Shown here in pieces: positions 56,542-64,000 of a stretch of DNA of 64,000 nucleotides. The stretch spans positions 62,001 through 126,000 of the forward strand of contig JAIOZA010000002.1 in assembly GCA_021740825.1 (NCBI GenBank), written 5' to 3'. Below the pieces are notes generated by a model that was not told the DNA's origin, made no database searches, and saw nothing but the letters and a program-made list of their open reading frames with translations. Made by a program: the position numbers and the translations under genes. Positions within the stretch are counted from its first letter, which is position 1. Each line of letters begins with the position of its first letter. The stretch comes from Bacteroidia bacterium (GTDB lineage: Bacteria; Bacteroidota; Bacteroidia; B-17B0; Aurantibacillaceae).

Positions 56542-57210
56542 ATGCTATATTTAAAAAAACAATATTATATTTTTATACCATTAATTTGCATCATACAATT
56601 AAATGGTGTAGCTCAAAATTATTCATATAAACAAGCTATGAATAATCAATTGTCTGCTTTTAAAACAGCAAAGGGAATAAATGATATTCAAAAATTAGCT
56701 GATGCATTTTCTTCTATTGCAATAACCGAAAAAAAAGAATGGTTACCTTATTATTATGCAAGTTTATGCAATGTTTTAGTGGCATTTGAAAAAAAAGAAT
56801 CAGAGATTGATGTGTTTTGCGATAAAGCAGAGCGTTTAGTCAAAAAGGCTGATTCACTCGAATCCTATAATTCAGAAATCTCCGTTTTAAAATCAATGAT
56901 TTGTGCTGCAAGGATTGCTGTAAATGAAAATTTGAGAACATTAAAATATGGAAGTCAATCTGTTAAATATGCAAATGAAGCTGTTAAATTAAATGCTAAT
57001 AATCCAAGAGCTTATTTAGTAAAAGCTCAAAATGTTTTTCACATGCCAGAAATATTTGGAGGTGGAGCTAAAAACGCAAAGCCTATACTAGAATTAGCAC
57101 TTGAAAAAGAAAAACAATTTAAAACGCAAACTACCTTTCATCCTAATTGGTCTAAAACCGAAATTGAAAATGAAATAAAGAAGGTAAATAAATCTCTGCT
57201 AAAAAAATAA
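56542..57210 (+). CDS. Secreted TPR-like protein, unknown function
   Basis: A 222-residue protein with a signal peptide (1-23, NGVAQ). The mature part is helical with TPR-like units: YKQAMNNQLSAFKTAK, EWLPYYYASLCNVLVAF, and KYANEAVKLNANNPRAYLVKA. This matches a family of Bacteroidota secreted TPR proteins, often single genes or near TonB receptors. It stands alone here. Periplasmic location is expected. Confidence 0.7.
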   Translation: MLYLKKQYYIFIPLICIIQLNGVAQNYSYKQAMNNQLSAFKTAKGINDIQKLADAFSSIAITEKKEWLPYYYASLCNVLVAFEKKESEIDVFCDKAERLVKKADSLESYNSEISVLKSMICAARIAVNENLRTLKYGSQSVKYANEAVKLNANNPRAYLVKAQNVFHMPEIFGGGAKNAKPILELALEKEKQFKTQTTFHPNWSKTEIENEIKKVNKSLLKK

Positions 57211-57225
57211 AAGTTACTAAGTTTT

Positions 57226-57239
57226 ATTTTCGCGAAAAT
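57226..57239. promoter_or_regulatory. Perfect 14-bp palindrome ATTTTCGCGAAAAT
   Basis: A fully symmetric 14-bp sequence between the TPR gene and the nuclease gene, 95 nt before the latter. It could be a repressor site. No terminator T tract or known regulator consensus is recognised. Confidence 0.35.
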
Positions 57240-57334
57240 TAATTACTCTAAACTAATTTTATTAACTAATTACTTTATAAGGTTGTTTTTTATTAAATTT
57301 CTAGTCTTTAACAGGTATTTTTAATTCTTCCAAA

Positions 57335-60193
57335 ATGATCCCATTTTTACAATACATTGCACAATACATTTTTGATCATCACGAAAATGAAACCGAGCAT
57401 TTATGTATTGTATTACCTAACAAACGAGGCGCTTTATATCTAAAACAGCATTTGGCTAAGGTTTTTCAAAAAACTATTTGGTTACCAACTATTATAAGTG
57501 CCGAAGAATTAGTAGCCGAACTGTCTGGATTGCAACAAGCGGATAGTATTGATTTAATTTGTGATTTATATCAAGTTTATACTTCTATTTTAAAAGAAAA
57601 AGCCGAACCTTTTGATGCTTTCGCAAAATGGGGAACGTTAATGTTGCAGGATTTTAATGAAGCCGATCGTTATTTAGTAGATACAAATTCATTATATCAA
57701 AATTTAAAAGAAATAAAAGAGATTGAAAACTGGAGTTTAAGTGTAGATAATTTAACTAATACTCAACAAGATTATATTGATTTTATGTTTCAAATGGGAA
57801 CTATTTACCATGAGTTCACAAAATTATTACTTCAAAAAAAACAAGCCTATCAGGGTTTAATGTATCGTAAATCAGTGGAAGGTTATAAGAATTCCGCTTA
57901 CATCAATCAATTCAATAAAATTTTAATTTGTGGTTTTAATGCCTTAAATAAAGCGGAGACTATTATTTTTTCGGAGTTGGTAAAAGATAAAAAAGCAAGG
58001 ATTATTTGGGATGCTGATAAATATTATGTTGAAAATGACACTTATGAAGCCGGATTATTTTTGCGAAAAAACTGTAGTAATAATTGGTTAGATACTAAAA
58101 CAAACATTGGTAATTACTTTAACGAAATCCCAAAACACATTGACATAGTTGCAGTTCCTAAACAAATGGGGCAAGCACAGGTGGTTGCTCATCAGCTACA
58201 CCAATGGATTAAACAAGGTAAATCGCTTAATAAAACAGCTGTTGTGTTAGCAGACGAAAGTTTATTATTCCCAATTTTAAACCAATTGCCAAAGGAAGTT
58301 GAGCATGTAAATATTACAATGGAATACCCGTTGCGGCTGTCTCCTATTTATGATTTAATTGATAATTTAATTAGTCTGCATCAGTCCACCCAAAAAGCTG
58401 GTGCTTCAAGTAGTTTTTATTTTTCTGATGTTTTTAAAATTTTGCAAAATTCTTTATTTAAAAAATATTATAAATCATTTGACCCAACTATAAATTTGCA
58501 AGTTATTATTCAAAAAATAATTGATAAAAATTATGTTTGGTTAAACAGTAAAGTGCTTGCTGAATTATTTTTAGACAATTATAAATACATTGCAAATTTA
58601 TTTAATTCCTGGTCAAATTCTTCTTACGGAATTTCGGCCATGTCTCAAATCATTTCTGTATTTAACTCATCCGATAATGAAGCGTTGCAATTGTCATCAA
58701 CAGAAAAAGAATATTTGCATGTATTTACAAAATATTTTAACCGCCTTCAATCTTTAATACAAACACATAATTATTTAGATTCATTATTAACTTTAAAAAG
58801 TTTATATAAACAAATTATTGGCTCTGCTTCAGTTCCTTTTATTGGTGAGCCTTTACAAGGATTACAAATTATGGGAGTGTTAGAAACGCGAACGCTTGAT
58901 TTTGAAAATATTATTTTATTAGGTGTTAACGAAGGGGTTTTACCTTCGGGTAAAGCGGCTAATTCATTTATTCCAAATGATTTAAAACGTTATCACGGTA
59001 TGCCTTTATATGGCGATAAAGATGCTGTTTATGCGTATCATTTTTATAGAATTTTGCAACGCGCTTCTAACGTTTTAATTACTTATAATACCGAACATAG
59101 TGTGTTGGGTTCAGGCGAAAAAAGTAGATTTATTACTCAACTACAATTCGAATTAAAAAAGTACAATCAACAGCATACTATAACAGAGCAGATGTTAAGT
59201 GGTGGCGCCTTATCTGCCAGTAATCGTAATGTTATTTCTATTTCAAAAACCGAATTAAATTTAGCTCCTATTATAAAAAAACTCACTACAAATAGTCAAT
59301 ATGATGGCTTAAGTCCTTCGGCCTTAATTAGCTATAAAGATTGTGCCTTACGTTTCTTTTTTAGATATGGAGCTGGTATTAAAGAAACCGAGGATGTTGA
59401 AGAAAGTGCCGAAGCTAATACACAAGGCTCTATTTTACACGAGAGTTTAGAGATGTTGTATAAGCCATTTATTGGAAGGGTTTTAACGGAAGAAAATATT
59501 AAAGAGTGTCTTTCTAAAACGGAAGAGTGTGTTAGTCTTATTTTTCAAAATTATTTTAGTCAACGAGAAAGCCAATTTGGAAAAAACTTTTTGCAACAAA
59601 AAGTTTTATATGAATACGTGAATAAATTATTGCGAAATGATTTAAAATTGATTCAAAATTCAAAAAAAACAAATGAATTATTAAGTTTAATTGATTTAGA
59701 AAAAACACTTTCGGCTTCATTAACTATTGATATTAATGGCGTTGAAACATTGGTTTATTTAAAAGGTTCGGCTGATAGAATTGATAAATTAGGTAATAAT
59801 ATTAGAGTTATAGATTATAAATCGTCTGTTAAAACAGATGATAAATTTAAGTTTACAAACTTTGAAGATTTGTTTAAAGACAGTAAATACAATAAAATGT
59901 TACAGCTATTTATGTATTCTTGGTTAGTGGTTAAAAACAAATTAGCAAAACCTGAAGAATTGCAACCTTGTATTATACCATTTAAAAAGTTTGAAGAACA
60001 ACCAAAATTTATATTAGAAGATGTAAAAGGTGGAGGTATTTTAAACTTTACGTCAGAATTATTAGATGAGTTTGAAAGCTATTTGAAATTAGAGATTTCG
60101 CAAATAATCTCTATCACAACAAAATTTAATCAAACGGAAGACGAAGTCAAATGCGAATACTGCTCCTATGCAAGTATTTGCAATGTAAAATAA
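57335..60193 (+). CDS. AddB-like PD-(D/E)XK nuclease with Fe-S cysteines
   Basis: A 952-residue protein. The N-terminal part is an inactive helicase-like region (CIVLPNKRGALYLKQHL in place of a Walker A). The middle region has TRTLDFENIILLGVNEGVLPS as in UvrD/AddB helicase domain 2. The C-terminal PD-(D/E)XK nuclease shows GSADRIDKLG and VIDYKSS, supplying D and D-x-K. A cysteine near residue 670 (YKDCALRFF) and the end CEYCSYASIC match the four-cysteine iron-sulfur clasp of AddB. AddB with AddA processes double-strand breaks for RecA. No AddA/UvrD gene is adjacent, so the partner must be elsewhere. Confidence 0.88.
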   Translation: MIPFLQYIAQYIFDHHENETEHLCIVLPNKRGALYLKQHLAKVFQKTIWLPTIISAEELVAELSGLQQADSIDLICDLYQVYTSILKEKAEPFDAFAKWGTLMLQDFNEADRYLVDTNSLYQNLKEIKEIENWSLSVDNLTNTQQDYIDFMFQMGTIYHEFTKLLLQKKQAYQGLMYRKSVEGYKNSAYINQFNKILICGFNALNKAETIIFSELVKDKKARIIWDADKYYVENDTYEAGLFLRKNCSNNWLDTKTNIGNYFNEIPKHIDIVAVPKQMGQAQVVAHQLHQWIKQGKSLNKTAVVLADESLLFPILNQLPKEVEHVNITMEYPLRLSPIYDLIDNLISLHQSTQKAGASSSFYFSDVFKILQNSLFKKYYKSFDPTINLQVIIQKIIDKNYVWLNSKVLAELFLDNYKYIANLFNSWSNSSYGISAMSQIISVFNSSDNEALQLSSTEKEYLHVFTKYFNRLQSLIQTHNYLDSLLTLKSLYKQIIGSASVPFIGEPLQGLQIMGVLETRTLDFENIILLGVNEGVLPSGKAANSFIPNDLKRYHGMPLYGDKDAVYAYHFYRILQRASNVLITYNTEHSVLGSGEKSRFITQLQFELKKYNQQHTITEQMLSGGALSASNRNVISISKTELNLAPIIKKLTTNSQYDGLSPSALISYKDCALRFFFRYGAGIKETEDVEESAEANTQGSILHESLEMLYKPFIGRVLTEENIKECLSKTEECVSLIFQNYFSQRESQFGKNFLQQKVLYEYVNKLLRNDLKLIQNSKKTNELLSLIDLEKTLSASLTIDINGVETLVYLKGSADRIDKLGNNIRVIDYKSSVKTDDKFKFTNFEDLFKDSKYNKMLQLFMYSWLVVKNKLAKPEELQPCIIPFKKFEEQPKFILEDVKGGGILNFTSELLDEFESYLKLEISQIISITTKFNQTEDEVKCEYCSYASICNVK

Positions 60194-60194
60194 T

Positions 60195-61118
60195 TTAAAA
60201 CTTAGATCGAATTACCTTAGTTTTTGACCTTCTCAATTTATTGAAGAAATTATTTCCGTAACGTCCTCTATAAAAACTAGATTTACCTCGTATTACATAA
60301 CTATAACTTACACTCATGGTCATATAAGAATCTTTATGTGTAGGATCACCACGCTTATTAAGCGGATTGTCAATGGGATCATACATAAAATTCTTAACAA
60401 AGGCAGGATCAATATTTGTTAATTCTCCAGTACGCGTTGCCAATGCAGCAGCCTCAGGACTCTGAGTTGAAGGATCTACATAAGTTCCGCTAATATCATC
60501 TAAATAATCCGTAAAAGTTGTTCTATAATTAAGTTCATAACCAATACGATGCTTTTTACGAAACGTGAAATAAAAGCCAACACCCGCAGGTATATTAATT
60601 CCAATAGGAGAATACCTTACTCCCTCTGTTTGTAAAGGTCTCAGTTTAACATAAGATCCGTCAACATATGCTTTTGGATTTGTATAAAACATGCCCAAAC
60701 CTCCAAAAAAATAAGCTCTAAAACCAACTTTATTTCTATAAGTATTTCCTACGTCGTTGTCTTCAAAAAAGAAAACCTGACCAGTAGCTGCTAAATCAAA
60801 CATATCATTCCTGAAATTTAGATTTCGAGCATTTCTTGCTGGGTTACTTGATAATTTATCATCACCCGCGATACGTAAATAATCTAACGCTACTTTCACT
60901 GATAATTTTGGATTAACTTTGTACCTTGCAAAACCACCAACATTTAAGCGTGTTTTAGCGAATTTCATATCTGCAACAAAATCGCGTCGAGTTTTTTCTT
61001 TACCACCAATATCTCCTAAATAGTTAGAAGCGCCAAGTGAAAAACCATAATCCCATAGCCATTGTGCCTCAGCAACTGATGAAGTAAATAGAACAATAAA
61101 AATAAAAATGTATTTCAT
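60195..61118 (-). CDS. PorG-like (DUF6089) outer membrane beta-barrel protein
   Basis: A 307-residue protein with a signal peptide (1-19, AEAQ). The start of the barrel, WDYGFSLGASNYLGDIGG, and IPAGVGFYFTFRKKHRIGYE are hallmarks of the DUF6089 family that includes the T9SS protein PorG. The C-terminus is basic (NNFFNKLRRSKTKVIRSKF) beyond the last strand, as in many members. It usually lies in the nadK-uppS-bamA cluster in this phylum, but here it stands apart between two plus-strand genes, one nt from the nuclease stop. The PorG assignment rests on family resemblance. Confidence 0.75.
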   Translation of the reverse strand: MKYIFIFIVLFTSSVAEAQWLWDYGFSLGASNYLGDIGGKEKTRRDFVADMKFAKTRLNVGGFARYKVNPKLSVKVALDYLRIAGDDKLSSNPARNARNLNFRNDMFDLAATGQVFFFEDNDVGNTYRNKVGFRAYFFGGLGMFYTNPKAYVDGSYVKLRPLQTEGVRYSPIGINIPAGVGFYFTFRKKHRIGYELNYRTTFTDYLDDISGTYVDPSTQSPEAAALATRTGELTNIDPAFVKNFMYDPIDNPLNKRGDPTHKDSYMTMSVSYSYVIRGKSSFYRGRYGNNFFNKLRRSKTKVIRSKF

Positions 61119-61141
61119 TTAATAATGATAAAATTAATAGA

Positions 61142-61149
61142 CAAAAATA
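61142..61149 (-). promoter_or_regulatory. -7 box (TATTTTTG) of the PorG-like gene
   Basis: TATTTTTG on the minus strand fits TAnnTTTG, about 24 nt before the start codon in a 67-nt divergent region. Confidence 0.35.
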
Positions 61150-61185
61150 ATAAAATCTTTAACTTTAGCCAAAATAATATTACAA

Positions 61186-62130
61186 ATGAAAACAATTAAT
61201 CAGTTATTTAATATTAAATATCCGATAGTACAGGGAGGTATGATTTGGTGCAGCGGATGGGAACTTGCTTCAGCTGTTTCAGATGCTGGCGGATTAGGAT
61301 TAATTGGTTCGGGATCAATGTATCCAGAAATACTAAGGGAACAAATAATAAAGTGTAAAAAGGCCACAAATAAGCCGTTTGGCGTTAATATTCCTTTGCT
61401 ATATCCAAATATTGAAGAACATATACAAATTGTCATAGACGAAGGCGTCAAAATTGTGTTTACATCTGCCGGAAATCCGAAAACATGGACTAAGCATTTA
61501 AAAGACAATGGTATAACAGTAGTTCATGTGGTATCAAATGTTAAATTTGCTCTAAAATGCGAAGAAGCAGGTGTTGATGCAATAGTTGCAGAAGGATTTG
61601 AGGCAGGCGGACATAATGGAAGAGAAGAAACTACGACTTTAGTTTTATTACCACTTGTTAAAAAGTCAATTACTATTCCGTTAATTGCAGCTGGAGGAAT
61701 TAGTTCTGGAAAGGCTATTGCCGCAGCGTTTGCATTAGGAGCAAATGGTGTTCAAATTGGAAGTCGATTTGTTTGTTCAAATGAATCGTCGGCTCATAGT
61801 AATTTTAAAAATGCTATTATTGATTCAAAAGAAGGAGATACTCAGTTATCGTTAAAACAATTAACTCCTGTAAGATTATTAAAAAACTCCTTTTATAACC
61901 AAGTAACTGAACTTGAAAAAAAATGTGCTTCAATTGAAGAGTTATCTGCCCTGTTAGGTCGTGGAAGAGCAAAAAAAGGAATGTTTGAAGGAGATTTGAC
62001 TGAAGGCGAATTAGAAATTGGACAAGTATCAGGAGCGATGGACAAAATACAATCTGTTCAAGAAATATTTGACGAATTAATTACAGAATATAACGAAACT
62101 CTAAAATCATTAGAAAATAATTATTTCTAA
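61186..62130 (+). CDS. Nitronate monooxygenase / FabK-like FMN enzyme
   Basis: A 314-residue TIM-barrel FMN protein of the nitronate monooxygenase / enoyl-ACP reductase II family. Landmarks are YPIVQGGMIWCSGWELASAVS, then FEAGGHNGREE and AAGGISSGKAIAAAFALGANGVQ-type phosphate binding (AAGGISSG, GANGVQIGSRF). The AGGHNG histidine-containing loop fits nitronate monooxygenase. A FabK role in fatty acid synthesis cannot be excluded. It stands alone with no functional neighbours. Confidence 0.85.
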   Translation: MKTINQLFNIKYPIVQGGMIWCSGWELASAVSDAGGLGLIGSGSMYPEILREQIIKCKKATNKPFGVNIPLLYPNIEEHIQIVIDEGVKIVFTSAGNPKTWTKHLKDNGITVVHVVSNVKFALKCEEAGVDAIVAEGFEAGGHNGREETTTLVLLPLVKKSITIPLIAAGGISSGKAIAAAFALGANGVQIGSRFVCSNESSAHSNFKNAIIDSKEGDTQLSLKQLTPVRLLKNSFYNQVTELEKKCASIEELSALLGRGRAKKGMFEGDLTEGELEIGQVSGAMDKIQSVQEIFDELITEYNETLKSLENNYF

Positions 62131-62338
62131 TTTTTTTATACTGCAAAATTAGTCTACACTAAATTACATATGTATGCTTGCTATTTGCTTAATCAATCAT
62201 ACTCTTTAGCAAAACAATCAAAATATAAAGAAATACAAATTTCCTAATTTTATAAACTAGGTCTTTATTAACTCAATGTGAAGAGTTTGGGCATTTCCAG
62301 ACTTCACTTGAAGTTTAATAAAAATCATAAAAAATCAG

Positions 62339-62346
62339 TATTTTTG
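62339..62346 (+). promoter_or_regulatory. -7 box (TATTTTTG) of gldA
   Basis: TATTTTTG fits TAnnTTTG and lies 17 nt before the gldA ATG. The rest of the 233-nt gap upstream (62131-62338) is AT-rich with nothing else seen. Confidence 0.45.
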
Positions 62347-62363
62347 AGTTAGAATAAGCCAAT

Positions 62364-63269
62364 ATGTCAATCAAAGTAAATAATATCACAAAAATATACG
62401 GAACTCAAAAAGCGTTAAACAATGTTTCTTTTGAAATTGGTACCAATGAAATTGTAGGATTTTTAGGGCCAAATGGTGCGGGAAAAAGTACCATGATGAA
62501 AATTCTTACTTGTTATATTCCACCAACCGAAGGATTTGCAACCGTTTGTGGTTTTAACACCAACGACCAAAGTATTGAAGTACGTAAACAAGTTGGCTAT
62601 TTACCGGAGCATAATCCATTGTATTTGGATATGTATGTAAAAGAATTCTTGCAATTTATTGGCGGATTATATAAAATAAAAAACGCCAAAGAACGCGTTA
62701 AAGAAATGATTGACGCTACTGGTTTGCAGTTAGAACAAAATAAAAAAATTGGTGCATTATCAAAAGGCTATAGGCAACGGGTTGGTTTAGCTCAGGCCAT
62801 GATTCATGACCCAAAAGTATTAATTATGGATGAGCCAACTACTGGTTTAGACCCAAATCAATTGGAAGAGATTCGTAGCCTTATCAAAAAACTAGGGAAA
62901 CAAAAAACTGTAATGCTTAGTACGCATATTATGCAGGAAGTAGAAGCTGTGTGTGATAGAGTTATAATTATTAATAAAGGGGAAATTGTAGCCAACGATA
63001 CTACACAAACCCTCCAACAAAATACAACCAAACAAATTATTACGGTAGAGTTTGACAAAGAGGTTTCCTTTAATACACTTAAATCTATTAATGGTGTAGA
63101 AGATGCCATTTTAATAGAAGGAAAAACTTGGAAGATAATTTCTGATTTAGAAAAAGATGTTCGTAAGGAATTATTTAATTACGCAGTTAAACATAATATT
63201 GGAATATTGACTCTTAATAAAGAAGAACAAAAATTAGAAGATGTTTTTAAAGCATTGACTAAAAAATAA
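62364..63269 (+). CDS. gldA: Gliding-associated ABC transporter ATPase GldA
   Basis: A 301-residue ABC ATPase. Walker A GPNGAGKST (about 35-43), Q loop in VGYLPEHNPLYLDM, signature LSKGYRQRVGLAQ, Walker B LIMDEPTTGLDP and the switch histidine in LSTHIMQEV are intact. VRKQVGYLPEHNPLY and length match GldA of the GldA-GldF-GldG transporter linked to gliding motility in flavobacteria. gldF and gldG are not next to it. The aldehyde dehydrogenase gene follows without a gap. Confidence 0.88.
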   Translation: MSIKVNNITKIYGTQKALNNVSFEIGTNEIVGFLGPNGAGKSTMMKILTCYIPPTEGFATVCGFNTNDQSIEVRKQVGYLPEHNPLYLDMYVKEFLQFIGGLYKIKNAKERVKEMIDATGLQLEQNKKIGALSKGYRQRVGLAQAMIHDPKVLIMDEPTTGLDPNQLEEIRSLIKKLGKQKTVMLSTHIMQEVEAVCDRVIIINKGEIVANDTTQTLQQNTTKQIITVEFDKEVSFNTLKSINGVEDAILIEGKTWKIISDLEKDVRKELFNYAVKHNIGILTLNKEEQKLEDVFKALTKK

Positions 63270-64000
63270 ATGCAAAATAAAAATTATAACATCTATTCTG
63301 CTGGTAAATTTATTACCACTAATCATATTCTTGAAATAGTAAATCCATTTGATCAATCGTTAGTAGCAACAACCTATTTAGCGGATAATATTATTTTAGA
63401 TGAAGCTATCGAAAAAGCTTTATCTGTAAAAGATGAACTAAGTAATTTATCTTCACAAAAAAAACATGATATCCTAAAGCAAATTTCTAACGAGATTTTT
63501 GCGAACAGAAATTATTTAGCAAACATATTAAGTATAGAAAGTGCGAAGCCATTAAAATATGCATTAGCAGAAATAGATCGTTCGGCACACACTTTTTTAA
63601 TTGCAGCTGAAGAAAGCAAAAAAAATTCAACAGAAAACTTAGTATTAGAAAGAATTTCAGGTGCTGAAAAAAGAGAGGGCATTATTCATTATTTCCCAAT
63701 TGGATTAATTGCTGGTATTGCTCCATTTAATTTTCCGATGAATTTAGCTGTACATAAAATTGCACCCGCCATTGCAAGTGGTTGTCCAATTATTTTAAAA
63801 CCAGCAAGTCGTACACCATTATCTTGTTTGGAGTTAGCAAAAATTATTGATAAAACAGAACTACCAAAAGGAGCTATTTCTATTTTACCAATGGATAGAG
63901 AAACCGGTAATTTACTGGTAACCGATGAGCGCTTTAAATTATTAAGTTTTACGGGCTCACCAGACGTTGGCTGGAAAATGAAAAGCAAAAGCGGCAAAAA
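63270..64000 (+). CDS. Aldehyde dehydrogenase, N-terminal part (3' truncated)
   Basis: Not in the ORF track because the frame is cut by the window end. The ATG directly follows the gldA stop (TAA-ATG), and about 243 residues are visible. IVNPFDQSLVATTYLA near the start, GLIAGIAPFNFPMNL, ASGCPIILKPASRTPLS (cofactor-binding lysine) and LLSFTGSPDVG define an NAD(P)-dependent aldehyde dehydrogenase. The catalytic cysteine lies beyond the edge. Best resemblance is to the succinate-semialdehyde/lactaldehyde-type group, but the substrate cannot be fixed from this part. Confidence 0.9.
   Translation, partial: MQNKNYNIYSAGKFITTNHILEIVNPFDQSLVATTYLADNIILDEAIEKALSVKDELSNLSSQKKHDILKQISNEIFANRNYLANILSIESAKPLKYALAEIDRSAHTFLIAAEESKKNSTENLVLERISGAEKREGIIHYFPIGLIAGIAPFNFPMNLAVHKIAPAIASGCPIILKPASRTPLSCLELAKIIDKTELPKGAISILPMDRETGNLLVTDERFKLLSFTGSPDVGWKMKSKSGK

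Noticed and set aside
60195-61118. Operon between the PorG-like gene and nadK/uppS/bamA
   Set aside because: The usual neighbours are not present; nadK lies about 9 kb away with unrelated genes between.

Overview
The window is AT-rich, densely packed chromosomal DNA from a member of the Bacteroidota, most likely a free-living gliding or gliding-related lineage near the Flavobacteriales/Sphingobacteriales. Lineage markers read from the sequence are type IX secretion C-terminal domains (types A and B), gliding proteins GldA and GldB, a PorG-like barrel, a GLPGLI protein, an HYC_CC_PP protein, a DUF4295 gene behind rpmB-rpmG, a full MoxR/Bat operon and promoters of the TTTG-N19-TAnnTTTG type. 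I see no rRNA, tRNA, CRISPR array, prophage or intact insertion sequence.

Layout. 0-15 kb is mostly housekeeping: GLPGLI tail, a T9SS cargo protein, purC, cystathionine beta-synthase, a secreted subtilase, a fatty acid desaturase, cmk, an unknown secreted protein, tsaC/sua5, pheT, a small barrel protein, rimO. 15.1-18.5 kb is a small accessory patch: a DUF559 nuclease-like gene whose 3' end is made of a GC-rich palindromic repeat, and a 913-residue Mrr-like nuclease/SF2 helicase with four C-terminal phage-integrase-type repeats. This is the best candidate for a poorly described defence or DNA-processing system. 18.6-22 kb holds der and ligA. 22.1-25.3 kb is a probable copper operon (HYC_CC_PP, HMA protein, TonB-dependent receptor). 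25.4-28 kb is a soluble histidine kinase with an overlapping REC-PP2C phosphatase. 28-30.5 kb has a di-haem peroxidase, a 46-residue lipoprotein missed by the ORF track, and ornithine aminotransferase. 30.6-40 kb is the MoxR/DUF58/Bat operon, whose junctions are filled with different repeats and with a four-helix-bundle gene bracketed by inverted repeats. 40-50 kb contains two T9SS type A cargo proteins, tex, a SprT-like gene, gldB, a barrel protein, nadE and a zinc-ribbon gene. 49-56 kb holds eno, nadK with a CBS-domain gene, proline dehydrogenase, the rpmB-rpmG-DUF4295 operon and a DEAD-box helicase behind a structured leader. 56-64 kb ends with a TPR-like secreted protein, an AddB-like nuclease, PorG, a nitronate monooxygenase-like enzyme, gldA and a truncated aldehyde dehydrogenase.

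How the genes fit together. The envelope and secretion genes (GldA, GldB, PorG-like, CTD cargo) belong to the T9SS/gliding system but are scattered. The Bat operon is the largest functional cluster (chaperone-like AAA ATPase plus VWA/TPR membrane partners). Proline dehydrogenase and ornithine aminotransferase share the P5C/glutamate semialdehyde pool. The most unusual non-coding features are the repeat-filled Bat operon, an in-frame 130-bp repeat ahead of batC, a ~200-bp nested palindrome upstream of a LamG protein, the structured leader of the DEAD-box gene, and a set of genes whose -7 box sits 3-7 nt before the start codon, which suggests leaderless or nearly leaderless mRNAs.
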